Assembly (NCBI GenBank): GCA_016871175.1
Contig: VFZL01000029.1
Location: 1 to 53,538, forward strand
Length of the DNA stretch: 53,538 bases
Direction: 5' to 3'
Origin: Acidimicrobiia bacterium
GTDB lineage: Bacteria > Acidobacteriota > Vicinamibacteria > Vicinamibacterales > CAVVIG01
Of this stretch, positions 35,889 to 44,831 are shown piece by piece. Every line of letters begins with the position of its first letter. Within the stretch, counting starts at the first letter, position 1. The notes under the pieces were generated by a model that was not told where the DNA came from, searched no databases, and worked only from the letters and a program-made list of their open reading frames with translations. The position numbers and the translations under genes were made by a program.

Positions 35889-36467
35889 TTACTTCTTGGC
35901 GGCTGGAACGTTCAGCGCCTTCAATCGCGAGACGATGTCCTCACCGGAGGTGGCTGGACTGACCTTGCGATCGATGTCGGCGATCTTGCCGTCCGGGCCA
36001 ATGTAGAACGTGTGCCTCGCCGCGACTTCGCCGAGCTTGAACTTGCTCATGTCCATCAGGACACCGTACTTGCGGGCCGTCTCCTTGCTCGGGTCCGCCA
36101 GCATCGGGAAGTCCGCGCCTTCCTTCTTCGCGAAGTTGGTGTTGTCTTCCAGCGTATCGGTGCTGATCATGAAGTACGCGACGTCGTAGTTACGAATCAT
36201 CGGGCCGCTCTCACGGAGGGCCTTGCATTCGGCCGTTCAACCAGCGGTGAAGGCCTTGGGGAACCACGCGAGCACGACGGTCTTGCCGCGGAGTTTGGAG
36301 AGAGAGTAGGTTGTGCCGTCGGACGCCGGCAGAGTAAAGTCCGGCGCCGTGTCGCCCACCTTGAGCTCAGGCTGCCCGGGAACCATCTGGGTCTGCGCAA
36401 AGAGCGCTGCCACCACAACCGCCCCGATCGCCGCCACACCCAACGCGGCCCGCAGTAATCGTTTCAT
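35889..36467 (-). CDS. Periplasmic peroxiredoxin selenoprotein with in-frame UGA, 192 aa
   Basis: Peroxidase of the AhpC/BCP type. ATG 36467 follows GGAGGT, and residues 1-25 are a signal peptide or anchor. The thioredoxin-fold core reads LKVGDTAPDFTLPASDGTTY, VLAWFPKAFTAG, then TGA at 36237-36239 (residue 77), then TAECKALRESGPMIRNYDVA to a TAA at 35889. With Sec the motif is PKAFTAG-U-TAEC, where U replaces the peroxidatic Cys and C81 is the likely resolving Cys. The downstream part (FMISTDTLEDNTNFAKKEGA, FPMLADPSKETARKYGVLMD, RHTFYIGPDGKIADID) is fully peroxiredoxin. A SECIS-like hairpin follows the UGA. Reading the TGA as stop splits one gene into two meaningless halves. Confidence 0.9.
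36203..36222 (-). promoter_or_regulatory. Bacterial SECIS element of the peroxiredoxin gene
   Basis: On the minus strand GGCC-CTC-CGTGA-GAG-C-GGCC folds into a 7-bp stem with one bulged C and a five-base loop CGTGA. The loop begins 22 bases after the UGA, the same distance as in the SelW-like gene, with G in the second loop position. Confidence 0.7.
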
Positions 36468-36531
36468 GCCACCTCCAATCAGTGAACATAGCATAGTCGC
36501 TGGCCGTTGGCCCGGCCCGCCTGCTAGCCGC

Positions 36532-37584
36532 TTAGCTGCCTCCCACCAGCGTCACCCAGGCCCCCGGGCGCCGCGGCACGGCGTGGCCGATCACGGTGGC
36601 CCCCTCAACCCCGGCCGACCGCAAACGGCGGACAAGCCGGCTCGCGTGGTCGGCTCCGATCGCAATCAACAGTCCGCCGGAGGTCTGAGGGTCGAAGGCG
36701 ACGTCGGCGTAGCCGCTCGAGACCGGGGGCTCCACGACCACCTTGTCAGCCAGGTAGGCCTGATTTCTCTTGCAGCCTCCCGTGAGGTATCCGGCCGACG
36801 CCAAACGGAGCGCACCGGGTAGCACGGGCAACGCCTTGGCCTCGAACACCAACGAGACGCCGCTCCCCATGGCCATCTCGGTGCCGTGGCCAAGCAGCGC
36901 GAAGCCGGTCACGTCGGAGCATGCGTGGACCGGAAACGTGCGCATCACCTCCGACGCGCGCTTGTTCAGGGCGACCATCGACGCGATCGCTGCCTTCACG
37001 GTTGACGGCGATGCCTTCCGTCTCTTCAGCGCGGTTGTGACAATCCCAGTGCCCAGCGGCTTGGTCAAGACCAGGACGTCCCCCACCCGCACGCCAACGT
37101 TGCGAATGATGCGCTTCGGGTGCACCACCCCGGTCACGGCCATCCCGTACTTCAGCTCGGGATCGATGATCGTGTGTCCGCCGATCACGACCGCCCCAGC
37201 CTCGCGTGCCCGTTCGAGACCGCCCTCGAGCACGGCCCCGAGCACGTCGAGATCGAGCGTCGCCTTCGGAAAGCCGACGATGTTGAGGGCGGTGAGCGGA
37301 TCGCCGCCCATCGCGTACACATCACTGAGCGCGTTTGCGGCAGCGATTTGTCCGAACACGTACGGGTCATCGACGATGGGCGTGAAGAAGTCGACCGTGT
37401 TCACGATTGCCAAATCACCACGCAGGCGGAACACGCCCGCATCGTCGGACGTCTCGGTGCCGACGAGCACATCGGGATGCTGGATTCTGGGTAAGCGGCG
37501 CAACACGTGCGCCAAATCGGCTGGGCCGAGCTTCGCCGCTCAACCCGCCGCCGCGACTTGCTGCGTGAGTCCCAGCGCCTTCAC
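36532..37584 (-). CDS. selD: Selenophosphate synthetase, itself a selenoprotein, 350 aa
   Basis: Makes monoselenophosphate from selenide and ATP, the selenium donor for Sec-tRNA. GTG 37584 (GGAAGG five bases upstream) gives VKALGLTQQVAAAG, then TGA at 37540-37542 (residue 15), then AAKLGPADLAHVLRRLP. The UGA sits where E. coli SelD has catalytic Cys17, and the essential Lys (Lys20 equivalent) follows three residues later; the second Cys (Cys19) is Ala here. The rest is canonical AIRS fold: TSDDAGVFRLRGDLAIVNTV, DFFTPIVDDPYVFGQIAAAN, ALSDVYAMGGDPLTALNIVG, SDVTGFALLGHGTEMA, DPQTSGGLLIAI. Starts further upstream (GTG or TTG up to about 37656) are possible. Without recoding, the catalytic N-terminus is lost. 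Confidence 0.92.
37497..37513 (-). promoter_or_regulatory. Bacterial SECIS element of selD
   Basis: On the minus strand GGCGCA-CGTGT-TGCGCC forms a perfect 6-bp stem with a five-base loop starting 33 bases after the UGA, within the usual 16-37 base range. The loop is identical to that of the SelW-like gene. A second, shorter hairpin (TCGGC-CCA-GCCGA) lies closer to the UGA but lacks the loop G. Confidence 0.72.
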
Positions 37585-37739
37585 GAGCGCCTTCCGCCCC
37601 CCGCGCGCCACCGTCGCAGCCACTCCCCGCCGAGCCGTCGTCTTCAAAGTGGGTTTCAACGCGTTCCTACTAGCCTACCAGCCCATCCGCCTCTACCAGC
37701 CACACCCGGCTCACGTGGCTGGCGTGAACGCGAGGGACG

Positions 37740-39719
37740 CTAGCGGAGCCGCCGAGCCTCGCCGATCCTGATAGTGACGCCCTGACGGTCGAAGTACTCG
37801 AGGATCGGAATCGCGTACTTCCGGGACGTCTGATAGCGATCCCTGAAGGCAGCCGTGGTCAACGTCTTGCCGCCGGCGAGGTCGCGCTTCAGATCGTCGC
37901 GTACACGTTGGATCGCGTCTGCGGCAAAGTACAAGTCTGGCGCGACCGCAATGATCCGCTTCTCCTTTTCCAGGACGCGAAGGATCGGCAGAAGCTTCAC
38001 CCGATCGAGGCCCAGCGTCTCGCCGAGCGACTTTACATCGGGTGGACCGAGCGGTGCACTTGAAAGGGCCGCTTGAACGCGATCAGCGAGCACTTGATCG
38101 GCCCCCGTGACCTGAACCCGATGGGATGGCAGACGCAGCGCGCTCCCCTCCCGCACCAGCGTGCCTTGGTGCTCGAGCTCATCGACGAGCAGCCGAAAGA
38201 GGCGCGAGGGGACCGGCGCCGCGCCTGAAGCGGTGACGCCCCCAGTCCGGGCTCGGGCGTCTTCGATGTCGAGGCCCGGCGACAACGGCTGCGCGAGATG
38301 CCAGGCACGAACAGCCTCGATGACCCGCGCCTTGACAGTCGCCCAGTGGATCTCCAGCGCATACCGCCGACCGGTGTCAAGCGTGATCGGGTGCAGCGCG
38401 GGCCAGGCGTCGGCGCGCTCGCGCACAATCTCCTCCCGCTCGTTCAGCAATTGCGCCAGCGTTCCGCCCGAAACCGCAAAACCGTCGGCCGCGCCCGCGC
38501 TTCCGTTGGCCTCAGCCGTCGTCCCGGTCGCCACGCGGTCTGTGACCACCGCTTCGATCAGCGCATCCATGTCGTGTGACGCCAGCGCGGCAAGTCTTGA
38601 GAGAACGGAAGGACTCGTGCGGCGTCGCCTCGGCGCAGCTGGAAGCAGCACACGGCCACCTCCCAGCGTGTGCTGCGCTGTCTCATCGCGGATGATGAAA
38701 TGATCGCCGCGCATCACAGCCACCGGTTCGGAGACCACGATCTGACACCAGGCGCGCGTGCTCGGCGCGATTCGGTCCGTGCTTCCGCCCGTCGACCCCA
38801 TCGGCACGATCTTGCCGATCCGCTCCGCAGTGCCCACATGAACACGAACCCGTTGATGGTCCTTCACGGCCTTCCCGGCGGACGGCCGAATTTCGATCTC
38901 CGCATCGAAGCGAACGCAGGTCAGCGTGATGGCTTCGTGCACAATCACGTCGCCACGCGTGATCGCGCGCGTGCTGTCGCCGACCAGGTTGAGGGCGATC
39001 CGATGGCCCCAACTCGCCACCGGCACGGGTTGGCCATGCACTTCGACGCTGCGCACGCGGAGGGCATCGCCCGCGGGCAGACAGCGGACGCGGTCGCCCG
39101 GATGCACGTCTCCGGCAATCGCCGTTCCGGTCACGATGAGGCCGTGGCCCGCGAAGAGGAAGGCACGATCGACCGGCAGTCGAAACAACCCTGGCGGTCT
39201 GGGCTTGTCGGCGTTCCGGAGCGCGCGAACGATTTCCGTTCGGATCGCGTCCAGGCCCTGCAGCGTCGGCAACGCAAAGGGCAGGATCGACTCGTGCTCC
39301 AGGGCCGTCCCGGCAATCAGCCCGCGGATCTCGTCGGCGACCTCGCTCAAGCGCAGGGCGGTGACGAGATCCGCCTTGGTGATCACGAACACCGCGCGTC
39401 TCACACCCAGGAGATGGACGATGTCCAGATGCTCCACGGTCTGCGGCATCACGCCGTCGTCGGCGGCCACGGTGAAGAGCACGAGGTCGATGCCGTGCGC
39501 GCCAGCGAGCATGTTCTTGATGAACCGCTCGTGGCCGGGGACGTCGACGACGCCTGCGCGCGTCCCATCGGGAAGCGGGAGCGACGCGAAGCCGAGATCA
39601 ATCGAGATCCCGCGTTCCTTCTCCTCCTTCAGCCGGTCGGTGTCGACGCCGGTGAGCGCTTCGACCAGACTCGTCTTGCCGTGATCGATGTGGCCGGCGG
39701 TACCGATGATCCAGTGCAC
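37740..39719 (-). CDS. selB: Selenocysteine-specific elongation factor SelB, 659 aa
   Basis: Brings Sec-tRNA(Sec) to the ribosome at UGA codons followed by a SECIS. The GTPase domain starts at residue 1 with [20 protein letters not shown] (G1), [10 protein letters not shown] (switch I), [17 protein letters not shown] (G3) and ITKADLV (G4). Beta-barrel domains II-III follow (about 175-340, ending [11 protein letters not shown]). The C-terminal 300 residues contain the winged-helix repeats that read the SECIS (for example [20 protein letters not shown] and [20 protein letters not shown]). Length is slightly above the usual 610-640 because of a Gly/Ala-rich insertion near residue 400. GTG start lies eight bases after the selA stop, so selA-selB form an operon. 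Confidence 0.95.
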   Translation of the reverse strand: MHWIIGTAGHIDHGKTSLVEALTGVDTDRLKEEKERGISIDLGFASLPLPDGTRAGVVDVPGHERFIKNMLAGAHGIDLVLFTVAADDGVMPQTVEHLDIVHLLGVRRAVFVITKADLVTALRLSEVADEIRGLIAGTALEHESILPFALPTLQGLDAIRTEIVRALRNADKPRPPGLFRLPVDRAFLFAGHGLIVTGTAIAGDVHPGDRVRCLPAGDALRVRSVEVHGQPVPVASWGHRIALNLVGDSTRAITRGDVIVHEAITLTCVRFDAEIEIRPSAGKAVKDHQRVRVHVGTAERIGKIVPMGSTGGSTDRIAPSTRAWCQIVVSEPVAVMRGDHFIIRDETAQHTLGGGRVLLPAAPRRRRTSPSVLSRLAALASHDMDALIEAVVTDRVATGTTAEANGSAGAADGFAVSGGTLAQLLNEREEIVRERADAWPALHPITLDTGRRYALEIHWATVKARVIEAVRAWHLAQPLSPGLDIEDARARTGGVTASGAAPVPSRLFRLLVDELEHQGTLVREGSALRLPSHRVQVTGADQVLADRVQAALSSAPLGPPDVKSLGETLGLDRVKLLPILRVLEKEKRIIAVAPDLYFAADAIQRVRDDLKRDLAGGKTLTTAAFRDRYQTSRKYAIPILEYFDRQGVTIRIGEARRLR

Positions 39720-39727
39720 GACGTCGT

Positions 39728-41107
39728 TCAGCCCTGGCGCGGCACGAGGTCGTTCGGGTCGAAGACCGTTCGCACGTCCAGCAAGAAACGATCGTCCTTG
39801 ATGCGACCGATGATGGCGGGGCGAGCGGACCGAAACCGCCCGGCGATCTCATCGGCACTGAATTCGTCGCTGACGACCGCGAGGACCTTCGTCGGCAGTG
39901 TGTCGACTGGAAGCGCGCCACTGCCGACCTGAGAGGCACCGTCTTCGACAGAGACGCGATAGAACGGGCCGAGCGCATCGCTCAGCAGGCGGCTCGCCTC
40001 TTCTGCGATGATCGCGATCTCATCGAGCGGACGAGTGAAGTACCGCAACGTGGGAATATCACGCGCGAGATCCGGTGACTGCTGATACAGGCGAAGCGTC
40101 GCCGCGAGCGCTGCGAGCGTCATCTTGTCGCAGCGGACCGCACGGTGCAGCGGGTTCTCCCGGATCGCATCGACCCTGGCGCGGGCACCGGCTATGAGGC
40201 CTGACTGGGGACCACCAAGGAGCTTGTCGCCGCTGAACGTCACAACATCGGCACCGTCCACCAGGCTCTCCGACACCAGCGGTTCCTTGGGCAGGCCGAA
40301 GCGGCTCAGATCCACCAGTGCGCCGCTGCCCAGATCCTCCATCACCGGGATGCGATGAGCGCGTCCTATCGACACCAGCTGCGGGAGCGACACCTCGGAT
40401 GAGAATCCCACGATGCGGTAGTTGCTGGTGTGGACCTTCAGCAACAGCCCGGTGTTTGGTCCGATCGCGCGCTCGTAGTCGCTCGGGTGTGTCCGATTCG
40501 TCGTCCCCACTTCGCGGAGGACCGCACCGCTGCGCGCGACGATTTCCGGAATGCGAAACGCTCCGCCAATCTCCACCAGCTCCCCGCGTGAAACGATGAC
40601 TTCCTTCCCGGCGGCCAGGCTGTTTACGCCGACGAGCACGGCTGCCGCGTTGTTGTTGACGACGGTGGCGGCCTCCGCTCCGGTCAGCGCGGTCAGGAGC
40701 TTCTCCACCTCGGATTCGCGCCGTCCGCGCGCGCCTCTCTCAAGGTCAAACTCGAGATTGGTGGCCTGAGACGCGACAGTCACGACCGCATCGACCGCGG
40801 CCTGCGCCAGAATCGCGCGACCGAGGTTCGTGTGAAGGATGGTGCCGCTCGCGTTGACGACGCGCAGGAGGTGCGGCTCGCGGGTGACGGCCAAGCGCGC
40901 GTCGACGCTCTCGAGAATCCGCTCCTGAACCACATCCTCCGTTGATGTCAGGCGACCCTCCTGAATGTCACGACGAATGTGATCCAGGACGGCCCTGCAT
41001 GTCGCCGTCACGTAGTCGTGTGCGTACGTCCCGAACCATCGCTGACCACGCTCGGTCGATAGCAAGCGATCGACTGACGGCAGAGACCGCAGAAGCGACG
41101 CTGACAC
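39728..41107 (-). CDS. selA: L-seryl-tRNA(Sec) selenium transferase, 459 aa
   Basis: PLP enzyme converting Ser-tRNA(Sec) to Sec-tRNA(Sec) with selenophosphate. The N-terminus LLRSLPSVDRLLSTERGQRW matches E. coli SelA (QLPAIDRLL), which fixes the start at GTG 41107 rather than the longer open frame to 41311. Core motifs: LRVVNASGTILHTNLGRAIL, AATVVNNNAAAVLVGVNSLA, EVIVSRGELVEIGGAFRIPE, MEDLGSGALVDLSRFGLP and the PLP Lys in VTFSGDKLLGGPQSGLIAG. Length equals the bacterial norm (about 460). There is no Shine-Dalgarno before 41107, but a TATACT box six bases upstream suggests a leaderless transcript. First gene of selA-selB, upstream of selD. Confidence 0.95.
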   Translation of the reverse strand: MSASLLRSLPSVDRLLSTERGQRWFGTYAHDYVTATCRAVLDHIRRDIQEGRLTSTEDVVQERILESVDARLAVTREPHLLRVVNASGTILHTNLGRAILAQAAVDAVVTVASQATNLEFDLERGARGRRESEVEKLLTALTGAEAATVVNNNAAAVLVGVNSLAAGKEVIVSRGELVEIGGAFRIPEIVARSGAVLREVGTTNRTHPSDYERAIGPNTGLLLKVHTSNYRIVGFSSEVSLPQLVSIGRAHRIPVMEDLGSGALVDLSRFGLPKEPLVSESLVDGADVVTFSGDKLLGGPQSGLIAGARARVDAIRENPLHRAVRCDKMTLAALAATLRLYQQSPDLARDIPTLRYFTRPLDEIAIIAEEASRLLSDALGPFYRVSVEDGASQVGSGALPVDTLPTKVLAVVSDEFSADEIAGRFRSARPAIIGRIKDDRFLLDVRTVFDPNDLVPRQG

Positions 41108-41113
41108 GCGATT

Positions 41114-41142
41114 AGTATACGGCCCGCATTCGGTACGCGAAA
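41114..41142 (-). promoter_or_regulatory. Candidate selA promoter giving a leaderless mRNA
   Basis: On the minus strand TATACT (41119-41114) is preceded by TTTCGC (41142-41137) with a 17-base spacer. Six bases separate the -10 box from the GTG at 41107, placing the expected transcription start at or next to the start codon. The lack of a Shine-Dalgarno sequence supports this reading. Confidence 0.4.
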
Positions 41143-41326
41143 TCGATAGCCGTAACTCGTAAACGCGGGGACGTCCCGAGCGGGGCGCGTCGGCGCACAA
41201 CGACCGGTGCCACGAGGGTGTGGGCGCACAACGTCGTGAGGCATCTTCGGGCCCCGGAATTGCAGCCCTCGGCGGAACGGGACTCGTAACCCGGCAATCA
41301 GTTTTCACCACTGGGGAGGGTAGTCG

Positions 41327-42868
41327 ATGAGATCAGGCATCGTGTCAACCGCCATGCGTGCGACGGTGCTCGCGTGTGTGGCCTGTGCCAGTGTGCTGGC
41401 GCAACCTCGCGCGGCCCTGGCGCAGCTTCCACCGCTCAATCCGACACTCATGGACCCAAGCCTGAGAGTGTCCACTGTGGTAAGCGGGCTCACTCAGCCG
41501 ATCGCCATGGCGTTCCTCGGCCCGAACGATCTGCTCGTCACAGAGAAGGCGACGGGACAGGTCAAACGCGTGACCAACGGGATCGTCGCCGGCGTCGTCG
41601 TGGACCTTGCCGTGAACTCGAACAGCGAACGGGGCCTTCTGGGTATCGCGCTCCACCCAGGATTTCCGCGCACGCCGTTTGTGTACCTGTACAACACAGA
41701 GAGCTCGACGGGCGCCGACACCAACGTCGCCGCGAACGTTCCGCTGCTGGGCAACCGCGTCGATCGATTCATCTGGAACGGCAGCACGCCGACCTTCGAT
41801 CGCAACATCATTCGGCTACGTGCGTTCCAGAACGATCGGAACAACGTGGCCGATCCGACGCTGCCGGTACTGCGCGGCAATCACGACGGGGGCGTGTTGC
41901 GATTCGGTGCTGACGGCAAGCTGTATGTGATCATCGGCGACGTCGGTCGTCGCGGGTACACACAGAACAACCTGGGTGGTCCGTCGCCCGACGACGCCTT
42001 CGGCGGCCCAGAGCCTGACGCCGCCCACCTCTCGGGAGTCATCGTGCGGCTGAACGACGATGGCACGACCCCGCGCGACAACCCGTTCTACAAGATCGGC
42101 AAGCGCGACGATGGCGATGACGATGATGACAACGACGGTCGCGGCAACCTGCCCCCGCTGAGCGACGCTGCCAGGGCGAATATTCAGAAGATCTTCGCGT
42201 ACGGTGTGCGCAACAGCTTCGGGATGACCTTCGATCCAGAAAGAGGCGACCTGTGGACCACCGAGAACGGTGGTCGCGCGTTCGACGAAGTCAACCGCGT
42301 GCGCGCAGGCTTCAACGGCGGCTGGGTGCAGAGCATGGGGCCACTCTCACGGGTGGGCGAGTTCAAGGAGATTGAGCTCGGCGTCGGCTTGGGTGCCAAT
42401 GGGCCTGTCGGGCTGCAGCAGCTGCGATTCCCGGCCTCGAGAATCGCGGACACACCACAGGAAGCGCGCGCTCGGATGTTCCGACTGCCGAACTCACGGC
42501 TGACAGACCCTGAATTCAGCTGGAAGCAAGTGGTGCCGCCCGCGGCCCTCGGTTTCATCAAGGGCAAGGGGCTTGGCGAATCGTACGAAGGCGACCTGAT
42601 CGTCGGCTCAGCCGTCTCCCGCCTCGCCAACTGGGGGCACTTCTACCGCTTCCGACTGAATGGCGGTCGCACGCACCTGAGGTTCGACGACGATCGGCTG
42701 AAGGACGGAGTCGCGGACAACATCGCGTTGGACGACTTCAGGACCGAAGGCGAGGAGATCCTCTTCGGGACGGAATTCGGGGTGGTTACCGACATCACGA
42801 CGGGGCCGGACGGTGCGCTCTATCTGGTGAGCCCGGCGGGGACGATCAGAAAGATCTCCAAGAACTGA
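41327..42868 (+). CDS. PQQ-dependent sugar dehydrogenase (Asd/sGDH-like), exported, 513 aa
   Basis: Six-bladed soluble quinoprotein of the glucose/sorbosone dehydrogenase family. Signal peptide residues 1-33 (ACASVLAQPRAALAQ). Family motifs: VVSGLTQPIAMAFLGPNDLL, VTEKATGQVKRV, ERGLLGIALHPGFPRTPFVY, RGNHDGGVLRFGADGKLYVI, GDVGRRGYTQNN, IFAYGVRNSFGMTFDPERGD, LWTTENGGRAFDEVNRV, GEEILFGTEFGVVTDITTGP and DGALYLVSPAGTIRKI. It oxidises sugars in the periplasm, producing lactones. An Asp-rich insertion (about residues 260-275, containing GDDDDDND) is unusual and could bind calcium. ATG 41327 follows GGAGGG with a six-base spacer. Monocistronic. Confidence 0.9.
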   Translation: MRSGIVSTAMRATVLACVACASVLAQPRAALAQLPPLNPTLMDPSLRVSTVVSGLTQPIAMAFLGPNDLLVTEKATGQVKRVTNGIVAGVVVDLAVNSNSERGLLGIALHPGFPRTPFVYLYNTESSTGADTNVAANVPLLGNRVDRFIWNGSTPTFDRNIIRLRAFQNDRNNVADPTLPVLRGNHDGGVLRFGADGKLYVIIGDVGRRGYTQNNLGGPSPDDAFGGPEPDAAHLSGVIVRLNDDGTTPRDNPFYKIGKRDDGDDDDDNDGRGNLPPLSDAARANIQKIFAYGVRNSFGMTFDPERGDLWTTENGGRAFDEVNRVRAGFNGGWVQSMGPLSRVGEFKEIELGVGLGANGPVGLQQLRFPASRIADTPQEARARMFRLPNSRLTDPEFSWKQVVPPAALGFIKGKGLGESYEGDLIVGSAVSRLANWGHFYRFRLNGGRTHLRFDDDRLKDGVADNIALDDFRTEGEEILFGTEFGVVTDITTGPDGALYLVSPAGTIRKISKN

Positions 42869-42916
42869 GTCGGTTCAGGAAGCACCAGTTATGGCCAGAG
42901 TTGCGGGAACCCTCCT

Positions 42917-44002
42917 CTACGCCGCATCTTCCGCGACAAAGCCGGGCCAGTTCCTCATGTACTTGACGAAGGGCTCGCTGAGCCCCTCCTCTTTCAGGTA
43001 ACCGGGCGTCACCGGCGTGGAGGTCGGCACGAACGCCGGATTGGCCGCGATACGGCGCGGAAGGTCATGGTGCAGAATCGCGGCACGTCCGATGACCACG
43101 AAGTCGAGGCCGGCGGTGAGACATCCCGCCGCTTGCTCGCCCGTCATGATCTTGCCTGCTGCCCCGAGCCGCACGGAACCGCGCTCCAGGTCCGTGAAGT
43201 AAGACATCAAACTCCGGCCCTTGAGAGCCCCGTCCTCAGGCTGCTTGAACGCGTCCCAGAGCGACATGTCGAGGTAGTCGATCCGCCCCTCGCGCATGAG
43301 GCGCTGCGCCACCTCCCGAATCTCCAGCAGCCGCAGACCGAAACGCTCCGGTGACAGGCGCACGCCGAGGCTGAAGTCAGGCCTGCACACGGCCCGGACG
43401 CCGTCCACGAGCTCGAACAGTATCCGCGCGCGATTGTCGAGCGATCCGCCGTACGCATCGTCGCGGCGGTTCAGCTCCGGGCTGAGAAACTCGCAGATGA
43501 GATATCCATGGGCGCCGTGCAGCTCGACACCGTCGAAGCCCGCTCGGTCGGCACGGCGGGCCGCGGCAACGAAGTCGTCAATCGCTCGCTTCACCTCGGC
43601 TTCGCTCATCGCCACGGCGCCCGTGTCCTTGTCGTCCGAAGGACACTGCGGCGGCCGGCCAGTCAACGCCACCGGCGCGCGCATCCCGGCGTGGTGCAGC
43701 TGCACGACGGCGTGCGTGCCGTGCGACCTGAGCGCCGCGGCGAGCCGTGTGAGGCCGGGCACGTGATCGTCGTGGTAGATACCGAGCTGCCCAAGGAATC
43801 CGACGCCGTCCTTCTGCACGGTCGCCGCACACGTCATGGTCAGGCCGAAGCCGCCCTGCGCGCGTTTCACCAACCAGTTGAACTCGTCGTCGCCGAGCCG
43901 TCCATCGGGGAGGCTCTGGCAATTGGTCATCGGAGCGAGCGCGAAGCGATTCTTGGGCGTGCCGCCCCGGGTCAGGGTCAGAGAGTCGTGAAGGGTTGTC
44001 AT
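42917..44002 (-). CDS. Old Yellow Enzyme-family NADH:flavin oxidoreductase, 361 aa
   Basis: FMN-containing TIM barrel that reduces activated C=C bonds. Motifs: LTRGGTPKNRFALAPMTNCQ at the N-terminus, GGFGLTMTCAATVQKDG, VVQLHHAGMRAP, FVAAARRADRAGFDGVELHG, AHGYLICEFLSPELNRRDDA, YGGSLDNRARILFELVDGVR, and C-terminal GLDFVVIGRAAILHHDLPRR. Both a substrate-binding His pair (LHG-AHGY) and the FMN-phosphate site are present. ATG 44002 starts directly at the family N-terminus; the longer frame upstream overlaps the divergent esterase region. Physiological substrate unknown. Confidence 0.9.
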   Translation of the reverse strand: MTTLHDSLTLTRGGTPKNRFALAPMTNCQSLPDGRLGDDEFNWLVKRAQGGFGLTMTCAATVQKDGVGFLGQLGIYHDDHVPGLTRLAAALRSHGTHAVVQLHHAGMRAPVALTGRPPQCPSDDKDTGAVAMSEAEVKRAIDDFVAAARRADRAGFDGVELHGAHGYLICEFLSPELNRRDDAYGGSLDNRARILFELVDGVRAVCRPDFSLGVRLSPERFGLRLLEIREVAQRLMREGRIDYLDMSLWDAFKQPEDGALKGRSLMSYFTDLERGSVRLGAAGKIMTGEQAAGCLTAGLDFVVIGRAAILHHDLPRRIAANPAFVPTSTPVTPGYLKEEGLSEPFVKYMRNWPGFVAEDAA

Positions 44003-44063
44003 GGAGGCGATAATTGTATCGTGTCGAGAGCTCGGAGCGGAGCAGAGAGAGCCAGAGAGCGGC

Positions 44064-44831
44064 ATGATGAAACGATTCGGATCGATTGGCGTGCTGATGA
44101 TGGTGAGTGTGTCCACGCCCTCCCTGGCCGCGTGGGAAGAGGTGTCGTGGGACGTGGACGGCCAGAAGCGCGCTGCCATCGTGTACGCGCCTGCGGCGAA
44201 GCCCACCGGTAGCGGTTCGCCGCTCGTGATGGCTTTCCACGGCTTCGGAGACGATGCCCAGAACTTCCAGTACGTGGACCTCCACGGGGCGTGGCCCGAA
44301 GCAGTTGTGGTCTATTTCCGAGGTTTGCCGCGGCGGGCGGGGCTTCTTGGCTGGCAAGTGGAGCGCGGACAGAATGGCGACCGCGACCTCAAGCTCGTCG
44401 ACGTCGCCCTCGCGTGGCTCCGCAAACAGTATCGCATCGACGACAGCCGGGTCTACGCGACTGGCTTCTCCAACGGGGCCATGCTGACGTACCTCCTTTG
44501 GGCCGAACGTCCCCAGGTCTTTGCCGCGTTCGCCCCAGTCGCCGGCCGATTGGGGCCTTCCGTCCATCCGGCCGAACGCCGGCCACTGCTGCACATCGGC
44601 GGGACCCGTGACGCGACCGTGACGTTCGGAGACCAAAAGGCGGCGTTCGAAGCCGCAATCCGCGTCAACGGCGTGAGCAACCAGTCGAGAGACTGCGGCG
44701 ATGGCTGCACGATCCACGGCGCGGGTACACGCGCGCCCGTCATGGTGTCGCTGCACGATGGCGCTCACACCTATCCGCGCGGGACCTCCGAACGCATCGT
44801 CACGTTCCTGCGCGCGCATGTCAGGCGGTGA
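44064..44831 (+). CDS. PHB-depolymerase/LpqC-like secreted esterase, 255 aa
   Basis: Alpha/beta hydrolase with a signal peptide (SIGVLMMVSVSTPSLAA). PLVMAFHGFGDDAQNFQYVD forms the oxyanion side, DSRVYATGFSNGAMLTYLLW holds the GxSxG nucleophile, and SLHDGAHTYPRGT the catalytic His; an Asp is available in IGGTRDATVTFGD. This is the arrangement of the PHB depolymerase/esterase family 10-like proteins (LpqC). It likely hydrolyses polyester, feruloyl or acetyl esters outside the cytoplasm. ATG 44064 (or 44067) precedes the signal peptide. Divergent from the OYE gene. Confidence 0.85.
   Translation: MMKRFGSIGVLMMVSVSTPSLAAWEEVSWDVDGQKRAAIVYAPAAKPTGSGSPLVMAFHGFGDDAQNFQYVDLHGAWPEAVVVYFRGLPRRAGLLGWQVERGQNGDRDLKLVDVALAWLRKQYRIDDSRVYATGFSNGAMLTYLLWAERPQVFAAFAPVAGRLGPSVHPAERRPLLHIGGTRDATVTFGDQKAAFEAAIRVNGVSNQSRDCGDGCTIHGAGTRAPVMVSLHDGAHTYPRGTSERIVTFLRAHVRR

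Noticed and set aside
37625-37665. CTTCAAA stretch as a candidate selC anticodon loop
   Set aside because: Flanking bases do not form an anticodon stem, and the region lies just upstream of selD without tRNA-Sec arms.
38670-39932. 420-codon plus-strand frame inside selB
   Set aside because: selB motifs on the minus strand are unambiguous; the plus frame has no recognisable protein content.
41240-41325. tRNA-like arms (CGGG-ACTCGTAA-CCCG and CAGT-TTTCACC-ACTG)
   Set aside because: Loop sizes and sequences do not fit a tRNA (8-base anticodon loop, no TTC-purine T loop) and no acceptor or D stem is found.
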